Assembly: GCA_021030915.1 (NCBI GenBank)
Contig: JAGEMR010000044.1
Span: 62,001 to 126,000, forward strand
Source of the DNA: Astrothelium macrocarpum
Taxonomy: Eukaryota; Ascomycota; Dothideomycetes; Trypetheliales; Trypetheliaceae
Reading direction: 5' to 3'
Length of the DNA stretch: 64,000 bases
The translations under genes and the position numbers were made by a program. This document shows positions 45,549 through 57,067 of the stretch, piece by piece; within the stretch, counting starts at the first letter, position 1, and every line of letters starts with the position of its first letter. The notes under the pieces were generated by a model. It worked only from the letters and a program-made list of their open reading frames with translations. It searched no databases and was not told the DNA's origin.

Positions 45549-46372
45549 GATCCCACCTAAAAGCCAATTCCACTCTGAAAGGGGGCCGCTGAGGGCCATC
45601 TTGTAGACTTGCACCAATCGCCATGCCTATCAACGAGACCGTTGCCCGGCTGGCCGATGGAAAGATACTGTCGATCTGAAAGTAAGGGGCGAAGACCTGC
45701 CATATTTATCATGGCGCCGAGTTTATAGAGGCAAATCCACGTCAGCAACAGGGACTCGATGGCAAGGACGGGTGGTAGAGGCTATCGGAGAAGTTATGGA
45801 CCTGCAAAAGCGGTACTGGGAAGGCTGGGACGCTGATGATTGTACATCATGAGGAGAAAGGAATCGGTCGTTCGGCCATCGGGCATGACGAGACCGAGGC
45901 CTCAGATTTGCCGCGGGGGGAAAAAAAAGGTGAGCAATTGAAAAGCACTGAAAGACGCTGCTTGGAAAATGCTTATGCTTGTTCTCAGTCGTTACTAGCG
46001 TTCAAAATTTGTTTGCTTTTTGAAATACTAACACACGACTTTGACTTGGCGGATTTACAGGGCGTGGACAGGCCAATCTCTACACAATTGCTCTTCGAAC
46101 CGAACACTCCTTGAGACGTGTCATCGAGCCTGATACTATGATTCAGCTAAATGGGAGCTTCTTCAGCGACAGGGAGATCCGCCGTCTCGTTTTACAACAG
46201 GCCGCTTTTCTGTGAATTTTCTGGCTCCCATGCCCCTTATCATCCCCTCAAAGTCGAAGACCAACCCCTCCTTTCCTGTAACATCGAGTGCGAACTACTA
46301 TCGTGACATGTCCAAGATGCTACTTTCTGATGTTTGTCTATACAGGAAAATTTCCGAGGGCTGGTTGACAGT
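45549..46372. other. Intergenic
   Basis: Promoter of the GH76 gene and 3' flank of the FAD monooxygenase. No other feature is supported. A GGGGGGAAAAAAAA run is at about 45916-45929. Confidence 0.5.
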
Positions 46373-47587
46373 TCAGAGGTCGTAATTTGGAAGTTTGAAG
46401 GTATCAGCTGCACTCGAGGTGAGTCTTTCAAGCAACTTATTCAAGCCCGTGGCTGTCAAAAATCCCAGCGTCGTATTCAGTATCTTTATCCCCAAATTTG
46501 TCTCTGGATTAAGCAGTTTAGGACCTCCGGGGGGAAGCGTTTGCGCTTTCTCAACAAACGGTCGTAGTTCCTTCTCATACTCTTGTAAAGCAAACTTAAT
46601 ATCGTTGTTGTGCTTCGCGATTGTACCAGCGAGAACATACGAGCCCACTAGTGCACAAGTCGAACCCATGCCGCTGATTGGTGATGGGCAAAATCCGGAA
46701 TCTCCAACCAGCGTGATTAAACCTTTCGACCAAGACGGCATCTTGACTTGAGCAACTCGATGCATGTAGCAGTCTGTTGCAGTAGCAAGCCCTTGTAGCG
46801 TTCGATCTGCCTCCCAGCCGGCGTCGGCGAAGAGTTCGTGCCAGATAGCCTTCTGCTCCTCTAGTGAACCTTCAAGGGCTTGTTCCAATTTCGGATTTGA
46901 GTCAATTGTTGCGAAAACAACTCTGGTGGTCCCCGTGTTATCAGGCCTGGTCAGTATGCAACGACGGTTCGGCGCGTTATACCAACGGGCCCACTGTGTG
47001 TCAGTGTCTGATCGCAATATCGTAAAGTACACCATGTATTGTCCTAATGAGTGGATACAATCCTTAGCTTCGTCTCCAAATGCAAGTGCTCTTGTCTTGG
47101 AGTTTTGTCCATCAGCGGCAACGACAAGATCATAACTCCTAACCTGTGACGAATGGGAAAAGCCGATATGGACTTGGTTCTCGCTCTGATCGATGGTGGT
47201 GATGTAGTCACCAAATATGTATTCGACGCCTTCTTTCTTCGACGCCTCGTAGAGTACTTCAGCAAGCTGCCCCCGTAAAATCTCAATCTCCGAGGTGGCG
47301 CTTTTAGAGTTGTCAGACTCTGCGGGAAGTTCAGCTTGGGTGTTGTTGTCCATGTCTACGAATCGTAAGCCAGCCTCGCTGGTAGTGGTCGCGCGAATGG
47401 CATCCTCTACGCCCATTCGCCGGATAACTTCGATACCCGCACCACGGATATCAATGTTCTGGCCATCCTTTCGAAGAGAAGAGGCACGTTCGATAACAGT
47501 CACGCTGGCGCCAGCCCGGGCGAGAAAATACGCCAATGTCGGACCGGCAACAGAAGCTCCAGAAATAAGAATGCGAAGACCAGACAT
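46373..47587 (-). CDS. FAD-dependent monooxygenase (UbiH/PHBH type)
   Basis: An intronless frame of 404 codons from an ATG at 47587. The N-terminal Rossmann motif is ISGASVAGPTLAYFLARAG with the acidic ribose ligand in VIERA. The second FAD contact is DLVVAADGQNS, and the GD motif is LVGDSGFCPSPISGMGSTCA, where GDSG replaces the more usual GDA. This places it in the single-component aromatic hydroxylase group related to TetX and UbiH, which hydroxylate phenols, quinones or polyketide products using NAD(P)H and O2. No membrane segment. It sits 1.3 kb from the Zn(II)2Cys6 regulator on the same strand. Confidence 0.92.
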   Translation of the reverse strand: MSGLRILISGASVAGPTLAYFLARAGASVTVIERASSLRKDGQNIDIRGAGIEVIRRMGVEDAIRATTTSEAGLRFVDMDNNTQAELPAESDNSKSATSEIEILRGQLAEVLYEASKKEGVEYIFGDYITTIDQSENQVHIGFSHSSQVRSYDLVVAADGQNSKTRALAFGDEAKDCIHSLGQYMVYFTILRSDTDTQWARWYNAPNRRCILTRPDNTGTTRVVFATIDSNPKLEQALEGSLEEQKAIWHELFADAGWEADRTLQGLATATDCYMHRVAQVKMPSWSKGLITLVGDSGFCPSPISGMGSTCALVGSYVLAGTIAKHNNDIKFALQEYEKELRPFVEKAQTLPPGGPKLLNPETNLGIKILNTTLGFLTATGLNKLLERLTSSAADTFKLPNYDL

Positions 47588-48885
47588 AAGGCATCAATTG
47601 AAAAGACGGCAAAATGTGTTACGAGCTTTCAATGGGAATATGATGAAGTGTTGTTTCACAGACTAGAACGCAAGTAAATTGCGTAACAAGCAGGATATGC
47701 ACAGTAATATGCAAGAGTTTGGATATCAGATGACTGACAACTGCTGTGTTCTGATTTTATGGTACACTTAGTTACATGGTAAGAAAAAGCAACTTTGTTG
47801 TGCGTAGTCACTTTAAGCAATTTAGCCCTTACGATAGTGTAAACAACCTAGGCGGTCTTGCAAGAAAATGGACATGAAGTCATGGTTTGTTGCCGTCATC
47901 AAGCCACACTTTGGGAAGTACCTTATGCTTAGGTGCCTTACCAGGTACGGCCCCTGGCAGCCTTAGTCTTGGGGACGGTGTCCTTTGCATTATCAACAAC
48001 CTTGCGACAATACTTTTCCAAGTCTAATGGACCTTGGAAACGGAAAACATTATGGCTGCTTTCGTTGTATAATGATCTGGACAGGTTTTCATGTACGGAG
48101 AACTGGCTATCTAACAATACGAGTGGAGTTGTTTGCGAGATTGCGTGTATCGTAGCCTTGGATATATCTGAATTCGGAAAGGCAAGCTTGCTCTATCGCT
48201 CCAAGGTGAGCCGTCAGAAGCGATTCTTGCTTCAGAGTCCAGCAACTTTGCATCGATCCGTTGAAACCATACATTTCCCTCTAACAAACACTCAAAGACT
48301 TAGTGAAGTCTTCGCTCTCCTCTCCTCACCTCGAGAGGGGTGGACAGCATCTGTTAAGGTTTATGATGACGAACAAGTAATGGTGCCTAGATCACCTTTT
48401 TAGATCGGAGATGACTTATAAAACTCACAGCCCTAAACACAAGGGCTGCATGGCCATTCATCGAGGAATTATTAGGCGCTTATCATCCAATGCCATTTCT
48501 CGGAGCCTCACCATTTCTACCCAAGGAACCTCTTTAACAGATATGTGTATGCATACTGCTTGTACTTGATGCCTAACCGCCTGCATGGCATGTGCATTAT
48601 GGGGTATGGATACGGGGGAGGCACTTGCTTTCGCCAGAATTCTCTCGGACTCAACGTCTGACCTGTGAATTTTAGAACCTGGTTCAGGGATAAACCGAGA
48701 GCATTGATGCGAAACATGATCACAATCCCTATGAGCATGTGCAGGATCAGTGGCGCAGGCCAGAGACAGTGGGAGAATGTCTTTAGTGCCTTAATCCGGA
48801 CTACCAAAGAACGTATCCAAAGGATTTACTGCCAGGAAATGTCCTCAAACAACAATATCGCCATCGTAGTCTTAGGCAAGATGCG
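47588..48885. other. Intergenic
   Basis: Contains the promoter of the FAD monooxygenase (minus) and the 3' flank of the regulator. A plus-strand open frame of 156 codons (47933-48403) begins with GTG and matches nothing; I do not call it. Confidence 0.45.
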
Positions 48886-50368
48886 CTAGGCCGCAAAAGC
48901 GTAACCGCCGAGGAGATTATAAATGATCCATGGCGATGTCTCAGGTGCAGTCCTGAGAATCTGTGCAACCAGCAACGCGTCATGAATGCCGGCATGGACG
49001 GAGAGATAGTCTAATTGATGAACTGCCCATTCTCTTATTCCCGTGACTGGACTAGAGAATGATGCAGCAACGTAGAGAGGGAACAGCAATGTATAGCATC
49101 GAAGGCGCTGTATTGAAGGTCCATCTGTGGCATCAGTAAATTCAAATCGGGCAAACTGCGGTACTGATGCACAGATGTCGCGGGCCAAGGCGTCAATGGT
49201 TGCAACGGCAGCGTCAGCTTCATCGTTATCGCCGAATTCCGGAGGGCGTCTGGAAATACCTCGAGTAGAGTACTTGTAAATGTAGGAATTAAGCATGATT
49301 CGCGTATTTCGTAGAACATTCCATGCCTGACAAATGAAATGGTCCGGGTAGATGTCGAAATACTGCTCAAAAACTTCTTCGGAAGGTTTTTCAAAGTACT
49401 GCCTTTGGAATTGCCAGTCTAGAGGCATGCTCTTTGCAAGAGACTTGTATTCATGATCAATCCGCATTGCCTCCGTGACGATATCGGCATCACTGAGAGC
49501 GTTTTGCTGTATTGCAGCTCTCAGGTTCGCATAATAGATAACTAGGCCCGTGATTCGCCATTTCGGATCATACCAATTTACAAAGGGTTTCAGATTGCAG
49601 CAAAGGTCAATCAGCTCTTGGGGTATCTCTTGACCAGCTGAAGAACAGCTGATGACAAGATTTATCACCATTCTGATTGATAATTGTGTACCAGTATATG
49701 TAGAGAGTTGGCTGCTGCCCCGAAGCTTCACCAGGGCAAGCGCGCCTTTTATATGGCTCATCCATGATGTCGAAACCTTCGTATATTTGCTTGTAAGCTT
49801 TTCGAAAAGGTCAAGAAAGAGAACAGAGAGCAAGGTAGAGTCGGCCTTGGCAGTTTCATGTGACTGTAGAGCTCTATTCAACAACGGTAAGGCATGTGCA
49901 TATCTATGCCGTGCAATTTGAACGGCCTTGAGATCATGAAGTTGAAAAGCCAGGAAGGCAAAGCTGACGGCATCGACGCTGGCAGTAAGGTGGCCCTCAG
50001 TAGGGCTATAGAGCCACTCTAAAACATTGTATGTTTTGGAGAATCCTGAGACATAGTGGCAAAAGAAGATGTTCCTTGCCCTATCATCCACAGATAGCTC
50101 CAAGTTATTGGGAAGAACGTCAACTTTCCTGGCCATTGCTTTGTGTTCGATGGCCTGACTCTCATATTCTTGTATCCGTAGCTGCGTGACATCTCGGTAG
50201 CCTGTACATGTGCGGTGTGCTCGGACACATTGACCACAGGCGTCTTGGGCGAGATCGCACTGCCTGGATAGTCAATGATGAGATTTGAATATTCGAGGAT
50301 AGACACACTTTCAATTTTTTCTGTCTGCATGGCAGGCAAGATCGGGATGGTCTCCCACGATACACCAT
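48886..50368 (-). CDS. Zn(II)2Cys6 transcription factor
   Basis: Two exons (50368-50309, 50259-48886) give 477 residues. The N-terminal binuclear zinc cluster is split by the intron: CLPCRQKKLK then CDLAQDACGQCVRAHRTC. All six cysteines have regular spacing (CxxC-x6-C, C-x2-C-x6-C) when the acceptor at GCAG (50260) is used. The rest is alpha-helical (QLHDLKAVQIARHRYAHALPLLNRAL; SHIKGALALVKLRG), typical of the fungal regulator middle region. It should act in the nucleus as a DNA-binding dimer. It diverges from the SDR at 50850 and lies near the FAD monooxygenase, so these are candidate targets. Confidence 0.9.
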
Positions 50369-50849
50369 TACAATAGATCTGGACTCTCAGTAGATCGAGA
50401 CCTCTTGGTTATACTTCTGGTCCTATGGCCATAACTACGGACTTTGATCAAATCCGAGGCGTAGTGTCAGGGCCGACTTAATCCCCGAGAGTACAATATG
50501 ACGCTAAAACAAGTACGCTATTCTATTTACGGTATGCAAGGAGTAAAAAGTGGATTCAAGACATTGAGCTAATGACGTAGTCTGTGCTTTTTCACAGTCT
50601 ATCCACCATCATAGGCTACTTAGTTTCGTGAATCTCAACACCCTTGCTGATTCTGTTTCCACACGCAATGTAGAGTATTTTAAGCAGATGTTGCATAAGC
50701 ATTTCAGATGCGAAACCAATATAAATACGTCAGTCGAGTCTCTCTGGTTACTATCCACAATCGCATCATTGAATTTCTTGCGCTCGAATCGTCCCTTTCA
50801 TTGTTTGACACCAACCAAAACAGAGGGCTATCTTTTAACGATCAGCAAA
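50369..50849. promoter_or_regulatory. Divergent promoter between regulator and SDR
   Basis: 481 bp between the start codons of the Zn(II)2Cys6 regulator and the SDR. I could not pick out a confident CGG-inverted site; the region is AT-leaning with no gene. Confidence 0.5.
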
Positions 50850-51808
50850 ATGCCTTTTCCTTACAAAAATGTGCTTTTCATTGGTGCAACATCGGGCATT
50901 GGAGCAGCCATGGCCGACCGTATCATTGAGGATGGATCCAAAGTCATTGCAGTTGGACGTCGACAGGATAGGTTGGACGCCTTCGTTAGTAAGCATGGAA
51001 GAGACAAAGCCAGCAGTGCGGTATTCGACATTGGCAACCGGTCCGCCATTGATAAGTTCGTCAAAGAGTCAGTCCTACGTCTTTTTGGTTTTGATGAATA
51101 CTCTATGATGACCACCCTCCAGCATTACTGAACAGTATCCTGACTTGGATTGCGTCTTCCTGAATGCTGGGACTCAAAGTAGATATCCTCTTGGACAACC
51201 AGGACAAGTTGACTTGGACCGTTTTCATGATGAGATCAATATCAATTTCAATTCCTTCGTCGATATATCCATGAAGTTTCTCCCGTTTCTTATGGCCAAA
51301 GCTGCCCCGACTAGTATCATTTTGTACGTTTGACCCTGTCACATCCTACGATCCAACTAGCAACGTCCTAATGGCAACGACAGCACAGGCACGCACCTCG
51401 CCATAATTCCTGCGGCCCCTCTGGCTGCATACTCCGCATCCAAGGCTGCGCTTAGCTCGTACATTCTTTGCCTACGTGACCAGCTCAAGGTCCAGAATTC
51501 GAATGTTCGCATCATAGAAATCTTACCCCCTCTTGTCCAGAGTATGTAACATCATCTTGATGTTAAATTGGAGGTCTTACTAATTTGTTGAAGCCGAGCT
51601 ACATGACTACCTGGGCGAAGAGAGAGGGCGCTCAATGGGGATGCCACTAGATAAATTCACCGACGAGGCGTACAAGGGACTTACGTCCGGTTCAGACCAA
51701 GTAGCCGTAGGTGCCGTTGGTCCAGCCGACACATACCACGAAGTGCTGGAGAAGAGGCGTACGATTTTCAATCAGGTTGCAGAAGCAATGAGGGGCTTCC
51801 ATAACTGA
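50850..51808 (+). CDS. Short-chain dehydrogenase (DltE-like SDR)
   Basis: Four exons (50850-51071, 51136-51323, 51384-51541, 51594-51808) give 260 residues. Motifs are LFIGATSGIG near residue 10, an Arg-Arg pair after strand 2 (AVGRRQDRL, suggesting NADP(H)), LNAGTQ in place of NNAG, and the catalytic AYSASKAALSSY. The C-terminal part (GVERTLHDYL-like TELHDYLGEE, then a Met-Pro segment) matches the DltE-type subgroup of cytosolic SDRs. The first donor is a weak GTCCTA, but it is the only junction that keeps the frame between KFVKES and YPDLDCVF. Divergently placed with the regulator. Confidence 0.85.
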
Positions 51809-53702
51809 TGCATAGTATAATCTCACTATTGGGCTCCAGATAGCACTTGGCAGAATAAGACCAGTTGAATAGCTTGCCCCATGTAGTGAATTTGGTGTCC
51901 CGTGAGCTTTTTCTTCATTAGCGCTGCTTCGGAATCTCCTGCAATGTACTCAGGAGGTAAGCCATTTATCATAGATAGATGGAAGAATGTCTATCTGGAG
52001 TGTAGGTAGGACACTTGATCAATGCCAACTCCCCAGCATCTGCTCCGTTTCGATGGCAGAGTGTGATGCAGTCATTTTTCCACGTGATCGAAAAATTTAC
52101 TTTCAGCTTGTAACGACGAATGCTCAAGGGAAGGAATGGTCACTTTCCACCAAGAGCGACAAGGAAAAAGATTAAATCCAAATGAAAGAGAACTGATACT
52201 GTTTTTGACCAAAGGTAGGCTGCGGCGCTTCTGAGCTTATAGAGAGTTGTTCTATGGTTATCTAAATCTTGATTTGGATCTCGAAGAGTCCTCTTCGAAT
52301 ATAAATCAGCGGCAATAGACAACGTAGAAAGATGGATGAATTGACTTTTGAGAGATATGGCTAAGCCCATTGGATCAATATTCTCTATATAAGCGCAGTT
52401 AGTGTTCGAAAATCGTTTGTTCCAATATACTTTACTACAGTGCCGTGATTATCAAAACGGCCCTTGACATTGATGCGCGAACGATTTTGATCTCGTTGTA
52501 GCAAAGTTCCGGAATCTGACTTGGTAGCGTCGCGGCTTCGTCTGCCGTTTGTTCTCTTGACACATGCATAGTGTCATTTCTTTTACGAAATCAATACTCT
52601 GCTTATCATGCTAGTCTTTGGATGAGTTTTGGTCTGAGAACGAGCTCACGAAGAAAACCTCTTTGAATACATAAACAACCTCCCTTACTATTCCGCATTC
52701 ACACATCAAGCGGTGACTATACTGAAAAGCCCAGGTGAACCAAAAAGTCCAAGAGTGAAACATATGACATGATGTGTTTCGGTAGTAAATAGGAATAAGT
52801 AGGGTTCGTTTCGCTTGCCTAGGTAGCTGGAAATTAGTTAAGGACACTACTAAATAAGTGAAGGTGAGGAGTACCCTGCCTAGTACTACGCATTTCTGCG
52901 GACTGTTTGAAAGGACTGTGGGGCTTGAGAGATCTCTCATCCATTCATGGAGTCATGTATCGGGGTTTAAGGTCAAGGCCGCAAGGGGCAGCAGACCGAT
53001 TATTGCTTACCACGACGTGAATGACGGTTGTATGGCCTGCAATGGTATGAAGAATGTGTTCTGGGATACAGCGTATATGAACGGTTGGTACGCTTTTCAG
53101 CTCGTGTAAAGTCTAATCCCGCTTTCCAGATTACGACATTGCTTTGACCTCTTACCGATCAATCCCGAACTCAGCAACAAACCAATGAAGATTCGTTGTT
53201 ATGGGTACTTCTTCAAAGTATACCAGGCAGAACCGGGCCCAGTAAATCTTTTCATAGTGTACCGCTCAACATGGCGCTTGGCACAACTGGCTCAAAGCCA
53301 GCTGCCAATGATGCGCTAAAAGCGAGGCTACCAGAGAAGCGTCACATCAATTGCTGCATTCTCGGTCAAGAAACGCAAGTTATAGCTTGGGTATGTTACG
53401 ACAAGCAAAACGGGGATGGTCGAGCTTGTCTGCCTTGACACTCTGGCACGTCTCTAATATATTTTGGCGAAGCATTTCTGGACTGTCAATATCTTCAGAG
53501 GATAAAATTTCTCAAATTCTAGGTAGCCAAGGAAAAGAAACTCGGATTCTGTGCACATGCGTGTCCATGAATATTACATTGGATGCTAAGAAGCCATTGT
53601 CTTGTGCCTGCTCGTCCTGGCTCCGTCTGAGCCAACTTTTGTTAAGTCTAATGTGCTGATCAAACCGAACACTCTCAATTCCCCATAGGCCTCAAAACTG
53701 TT
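51809..53702. other. Intergenic, nothing recognised
   Basis: About 1.9 kb between the SDR and HsbA-like 3' ends, AT-leaning. No supported coding region, RNA gene or repeat. Confidence 0.4.
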
Positions 53703-54315
53703 TTACAAAGTGATGCCGAGCAAAGCATTGTTGATGCCAGTCAAGATGCCATTGACCAACTCCTCAACAACAGCAAGCAAGTTGTCAACAACGGCCTGCA
53801 GCGCAGTGATTAGGGCGCTGAGGGAGGTAGTAAGAGGTGTGATGACAATGGTTTGACGCTTGGTCAAAAGACTCTCTGTTTGGTCCATGAGTATTTCCGG
53901 ATGCCACATATGAGTTTGGAGATCACTTACCAAGTCCTGTGGCATCAATGTTATTCAATGCGCCATTGATTTCTTCAAAGATTTGAGTGAAAGCACCCGC
54001 GACTGCGTCAGTGTCGGCAGTGCTTCCTTGCTCGGAGGGCAAGGCTTGAATGCTGGGAATAGCAGAGTTGATCGCATCGGTAATGGAGCTAATATCAGAA
54101 GCGAAAGTGGATTGCGCAGTGCTGTTGTCGGCAGCAGTGGAATCAGAGTTGATGCTGGCGGCGGTACTGTTGATACTGCCGGTATAGGTAGTGATTTGAG
54201 TGAAAAGGGAGTCGAGGACGCCGGCAGCAGCAGAGGTCTGGCGCTTCTCCACAGTGGGAGCAGAGAAGACGCCAAGAGCGCAGCTAAAGAGCGCGAGGGA
54301 GGTGAGGAATTGCAT
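53703..54315 (-). CDS. HsbA-like secreted hydrophobic surface-binding / cell-wall galactomannoprotein
   Basis: Two exons (54315-53931, 53875-53703) give 185 residues. A signal peptide (FLTSLALFSCALGVFSAP) is followed by a Lys-Arg (VEKRQ), a likely Kex2 site. The body is Ser/Ala/Thr-rich with regular hydrophobic spacing (DSLFTQITTYTGSIN; AIPSIQALP), then PLTTSLSALITALQAVVDNL and VEELVNGILTGINNALLGI, which match the HsbA/MP1-type fold (PF12296). In Aspergillus oryzae HsbA binds hydrophobic surfaces and recruits cutinase; relatives are cell-wall mannoproteins. The splice after GCC-ACA-GGA-CTT-G restores family sequence. No cysteines in the mature part. Confidence 0.87.
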
Positions 54316-57067
54316 TTTGATTATAGTATATAAAAGATCGAGTTTGATTTTCAAATGAAATCTAGATAAGGGACAAGATGGTTTGGAGTCCAAAGAATGA
54401 TGGATTCGTCTTGGTTGATGAGCTTTTGACTGTGGATCAAACTCAATCGTTCCGAGGAGATTATGGGGCTCTTATATAGACAACCAAGCCATATCGTGAC
54501 ATGACATTGACTTGAGGGCACTCGTCATCAAGTACCCTTACATGACTCTCAGAAACAAGATTTCTTGAGATTTCGACTAGAATCCGGCATGTAACCCAGC
54601 TAATGCCATGCCGATCACCACGACATTTGCCACTGAGGCCCATAACGCCTAGCATCTGGCTTGTGAAATTGGAGAATCACGGACCATGCAAAGCTGAGCG
54701 TAGACCCTAAATTAGGCGGTCAAGCGGTGGAACAGGAAGATGGAGGGCTGATATAGATGTCTATTGGCAGTTCGATAAATACACCCGACAAACTTTCTGT
54801 TCGTGCCGATCTGAAGCGTGGGACCGGGCGGACGAAGCTCAGGAGATGAACAATTGCCGGGGGAGTCGAGCAGATCATCTTTGCAGGGGGACTCGTAGGC
54901 ACAAGGGAGTTGCTTGTGGAATTGTTGATAGATACTTGGTCAGAGTAAGGCCAATAGGGGCTATTCACGTGTAGACTCGATCAGGGAATATCAAACACTG
55001 CCGCGCTCGTGCACTAGCGCGTGATGATTGTGGACGCGCTGTGTAGCTCCAAGTGGCTGGGTGACGCAATTCGGAGAAAAAGTATTCTGACATCCTCGAA
55101 TAAAAAAAAAAGGCACCGAGAAAGATAGGCAAGACTAAGAGAGCAGCGGATGAGGCGTATGTCAGCGTATCAGCCCATGGTCGCCTTCGAAAAAGGGGCT
55201 TAGCAAGGTGATGACAGAGTCAGTCTTGCATACCAGGAGCAATTCCTGCCGACGGGCTCTATAACGAGAACCATGTCAGTGGTGGCTGAGCGCTATAGCA
55301 GCTAGAGAGAAAACGGTCATGTCCGTGTAGCTGGGAATGGCTCAAAAACGGTCGCACAATTAGTCGTTCAATGGACCAAGAGACGTGGGAGAGGAAGCGG
55401 TAAGAAGTGACGTCGCGGGGGCTGTTTGGGCAGGGATAGCCGATGGAGTCGAGCACGAGCTTCGTCCTAAAACAGCGCACGCGATTGACCGTTGAAGCCA
55501 GCCGCTTGGGACAACCCTGCGTCTGGCCAGCCTTACCTATACTATCCCGTCTTAACTTCATCTCCTTTGGCGGCCACCAGCGATCGTCTTTCTAATGCGC
55601 TCCAATCACGGCCCGTCTTTTATAGGAGCCACAGCTTTGCAGCCGCGTCAACCGTCCCGAACTGTTATAGTCTGTAAACCCTCTCAGGCCTCCAGACCCA
55701 GGACCCCCGAGTCGGCAGCGGCACGCGGCAAGGAACAAGAGTTGCAGACAGGCATGCTGGCATGCGCTTCTCAACCTGCCATCTTCGTCCTATAACAAAT
55801 GCATCCTCGACGGCGATCTCCTGCGGTTGGCGGCGATCAGTCCAGGCAATCAATCTGGCACGAATGATACCAAGAACACCTCAGTTGCCTTGCTCGTGTA
55901 GCAAGGCTGGGTGGAACTTGAGATGTATTAGGGAAGTCCAAGTAGGCAGCCGGTCCGAGCACAATACTGAAATGAAATTGCATGAATCCATCTGGTCCGT
56001 CACCAGCCTAATACGCTCGAGACAGGAGCATTATCTCCAAGACCATGAATCGTGGGCTCATTCCCACACACCTCTCTCGACCAAGTTTTTTACTTCTTGC
56101 GCTTCCGCATCCAATACCCAACGCGTAGCTACTAGACCTTCCGATGTAGCCCATTCCTTGAAATACCGATTTTGACGTCATCAGATGGAATCCATCATCT
56201 GTCATCAGTGGTACAGGAACGGAGGAAGTGATAGGCTCTCTTGACATACTCATTTGCCCAACATCCAATATCTGCTCGGAAGTGAGACTTTACAGCATGG
56301 AGAACTGATCGTCCCAATTGTCTTTGACCCTACTTTTTGGGGCATATTGAAGATGCACATCCCGTCCGTGGCCTCGTTTTTGCGCAGAGACCCCTGGCGC
56401 TGAATCGCGCTCACCTGATCTTGATGCACTAATCTCATCGTCCACTCTGCATACAGAAAGATCGCCGCTGAGCAAAGGCGTCCAGAGCAAGATTAACCGG
56501 ATGTTCCTGAGCGGGCCGTTAAATCAGCTTGTATTTGCTGCATGTAAGATGGACCCAGGAAACAGTGTGAACCATTACGTTGCGATCGTCGCCTGTGGCT
56601 AGAACTCTTCGCCAGAGCGCTTTAGGTTAGGTAAAGTGGCGCCCGGAAATTTATCCCGCCCCATCTGTCCGAATCTGGGGCTGTGGTCGAAAGATGGACA
56701 AAGTGGCGCAAGAAATTGGCTGTGAAAGGACATGGGTTGACTCAAGAGAGATGACCGGTACGTTTGCCGCTCTGGTTCCTCGCATCGAGATGTGATCGGG
56801 TCAAGTAGATGAGGCTCTTTCTCTAATATTGATCTCCGATGGTAATCGTGAGTGATCTCTGATGTGCATGAGGTATTTAGCTTCTGAGTCCCAAGCACTA
56901 AATCTCCCGACATTTGATTCAACACCGTCCCTGCAACGCCACTCCACCTCTCTTTGAGTCGGCAGCAATGATGTATTGAATCACCTCGTCGCGGGTGATT
57001 GAGTAGTCGTTGATGGCTTTTTGCAATGTATTCTCTCATTCCTGGCATCTTCATTTGTCAAATCGCT
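54316..57067. other. Long intergenic region, nothing recognised
   Basis: 2.75 kb between the HsbA-like gene start and the THO3 stop. It includes the HsbA-like promoter with a TATA-like tract close to the ATG (TATATAAAAG-type at about 54325-54335, read with either strand). Short open frames near 55.5 kb are Ser/Ala/Pro-rich and unconvincing. A poly-A run is at about 55104. Confidence 0.4.

Noticed and set aside
47933..48403. 156-codon plus-strand frame between FAD monooxygenase and regulator
   Set aside because: Starts with GTG rather than ATG, no recognised family, no splice structure; probably chance.
56599..57054. 151-codon minus-strand frame downstream of THO3
   Set aside because: Translation lacks protein-like patterns and could be 3' flank of THO3; no homology evident.
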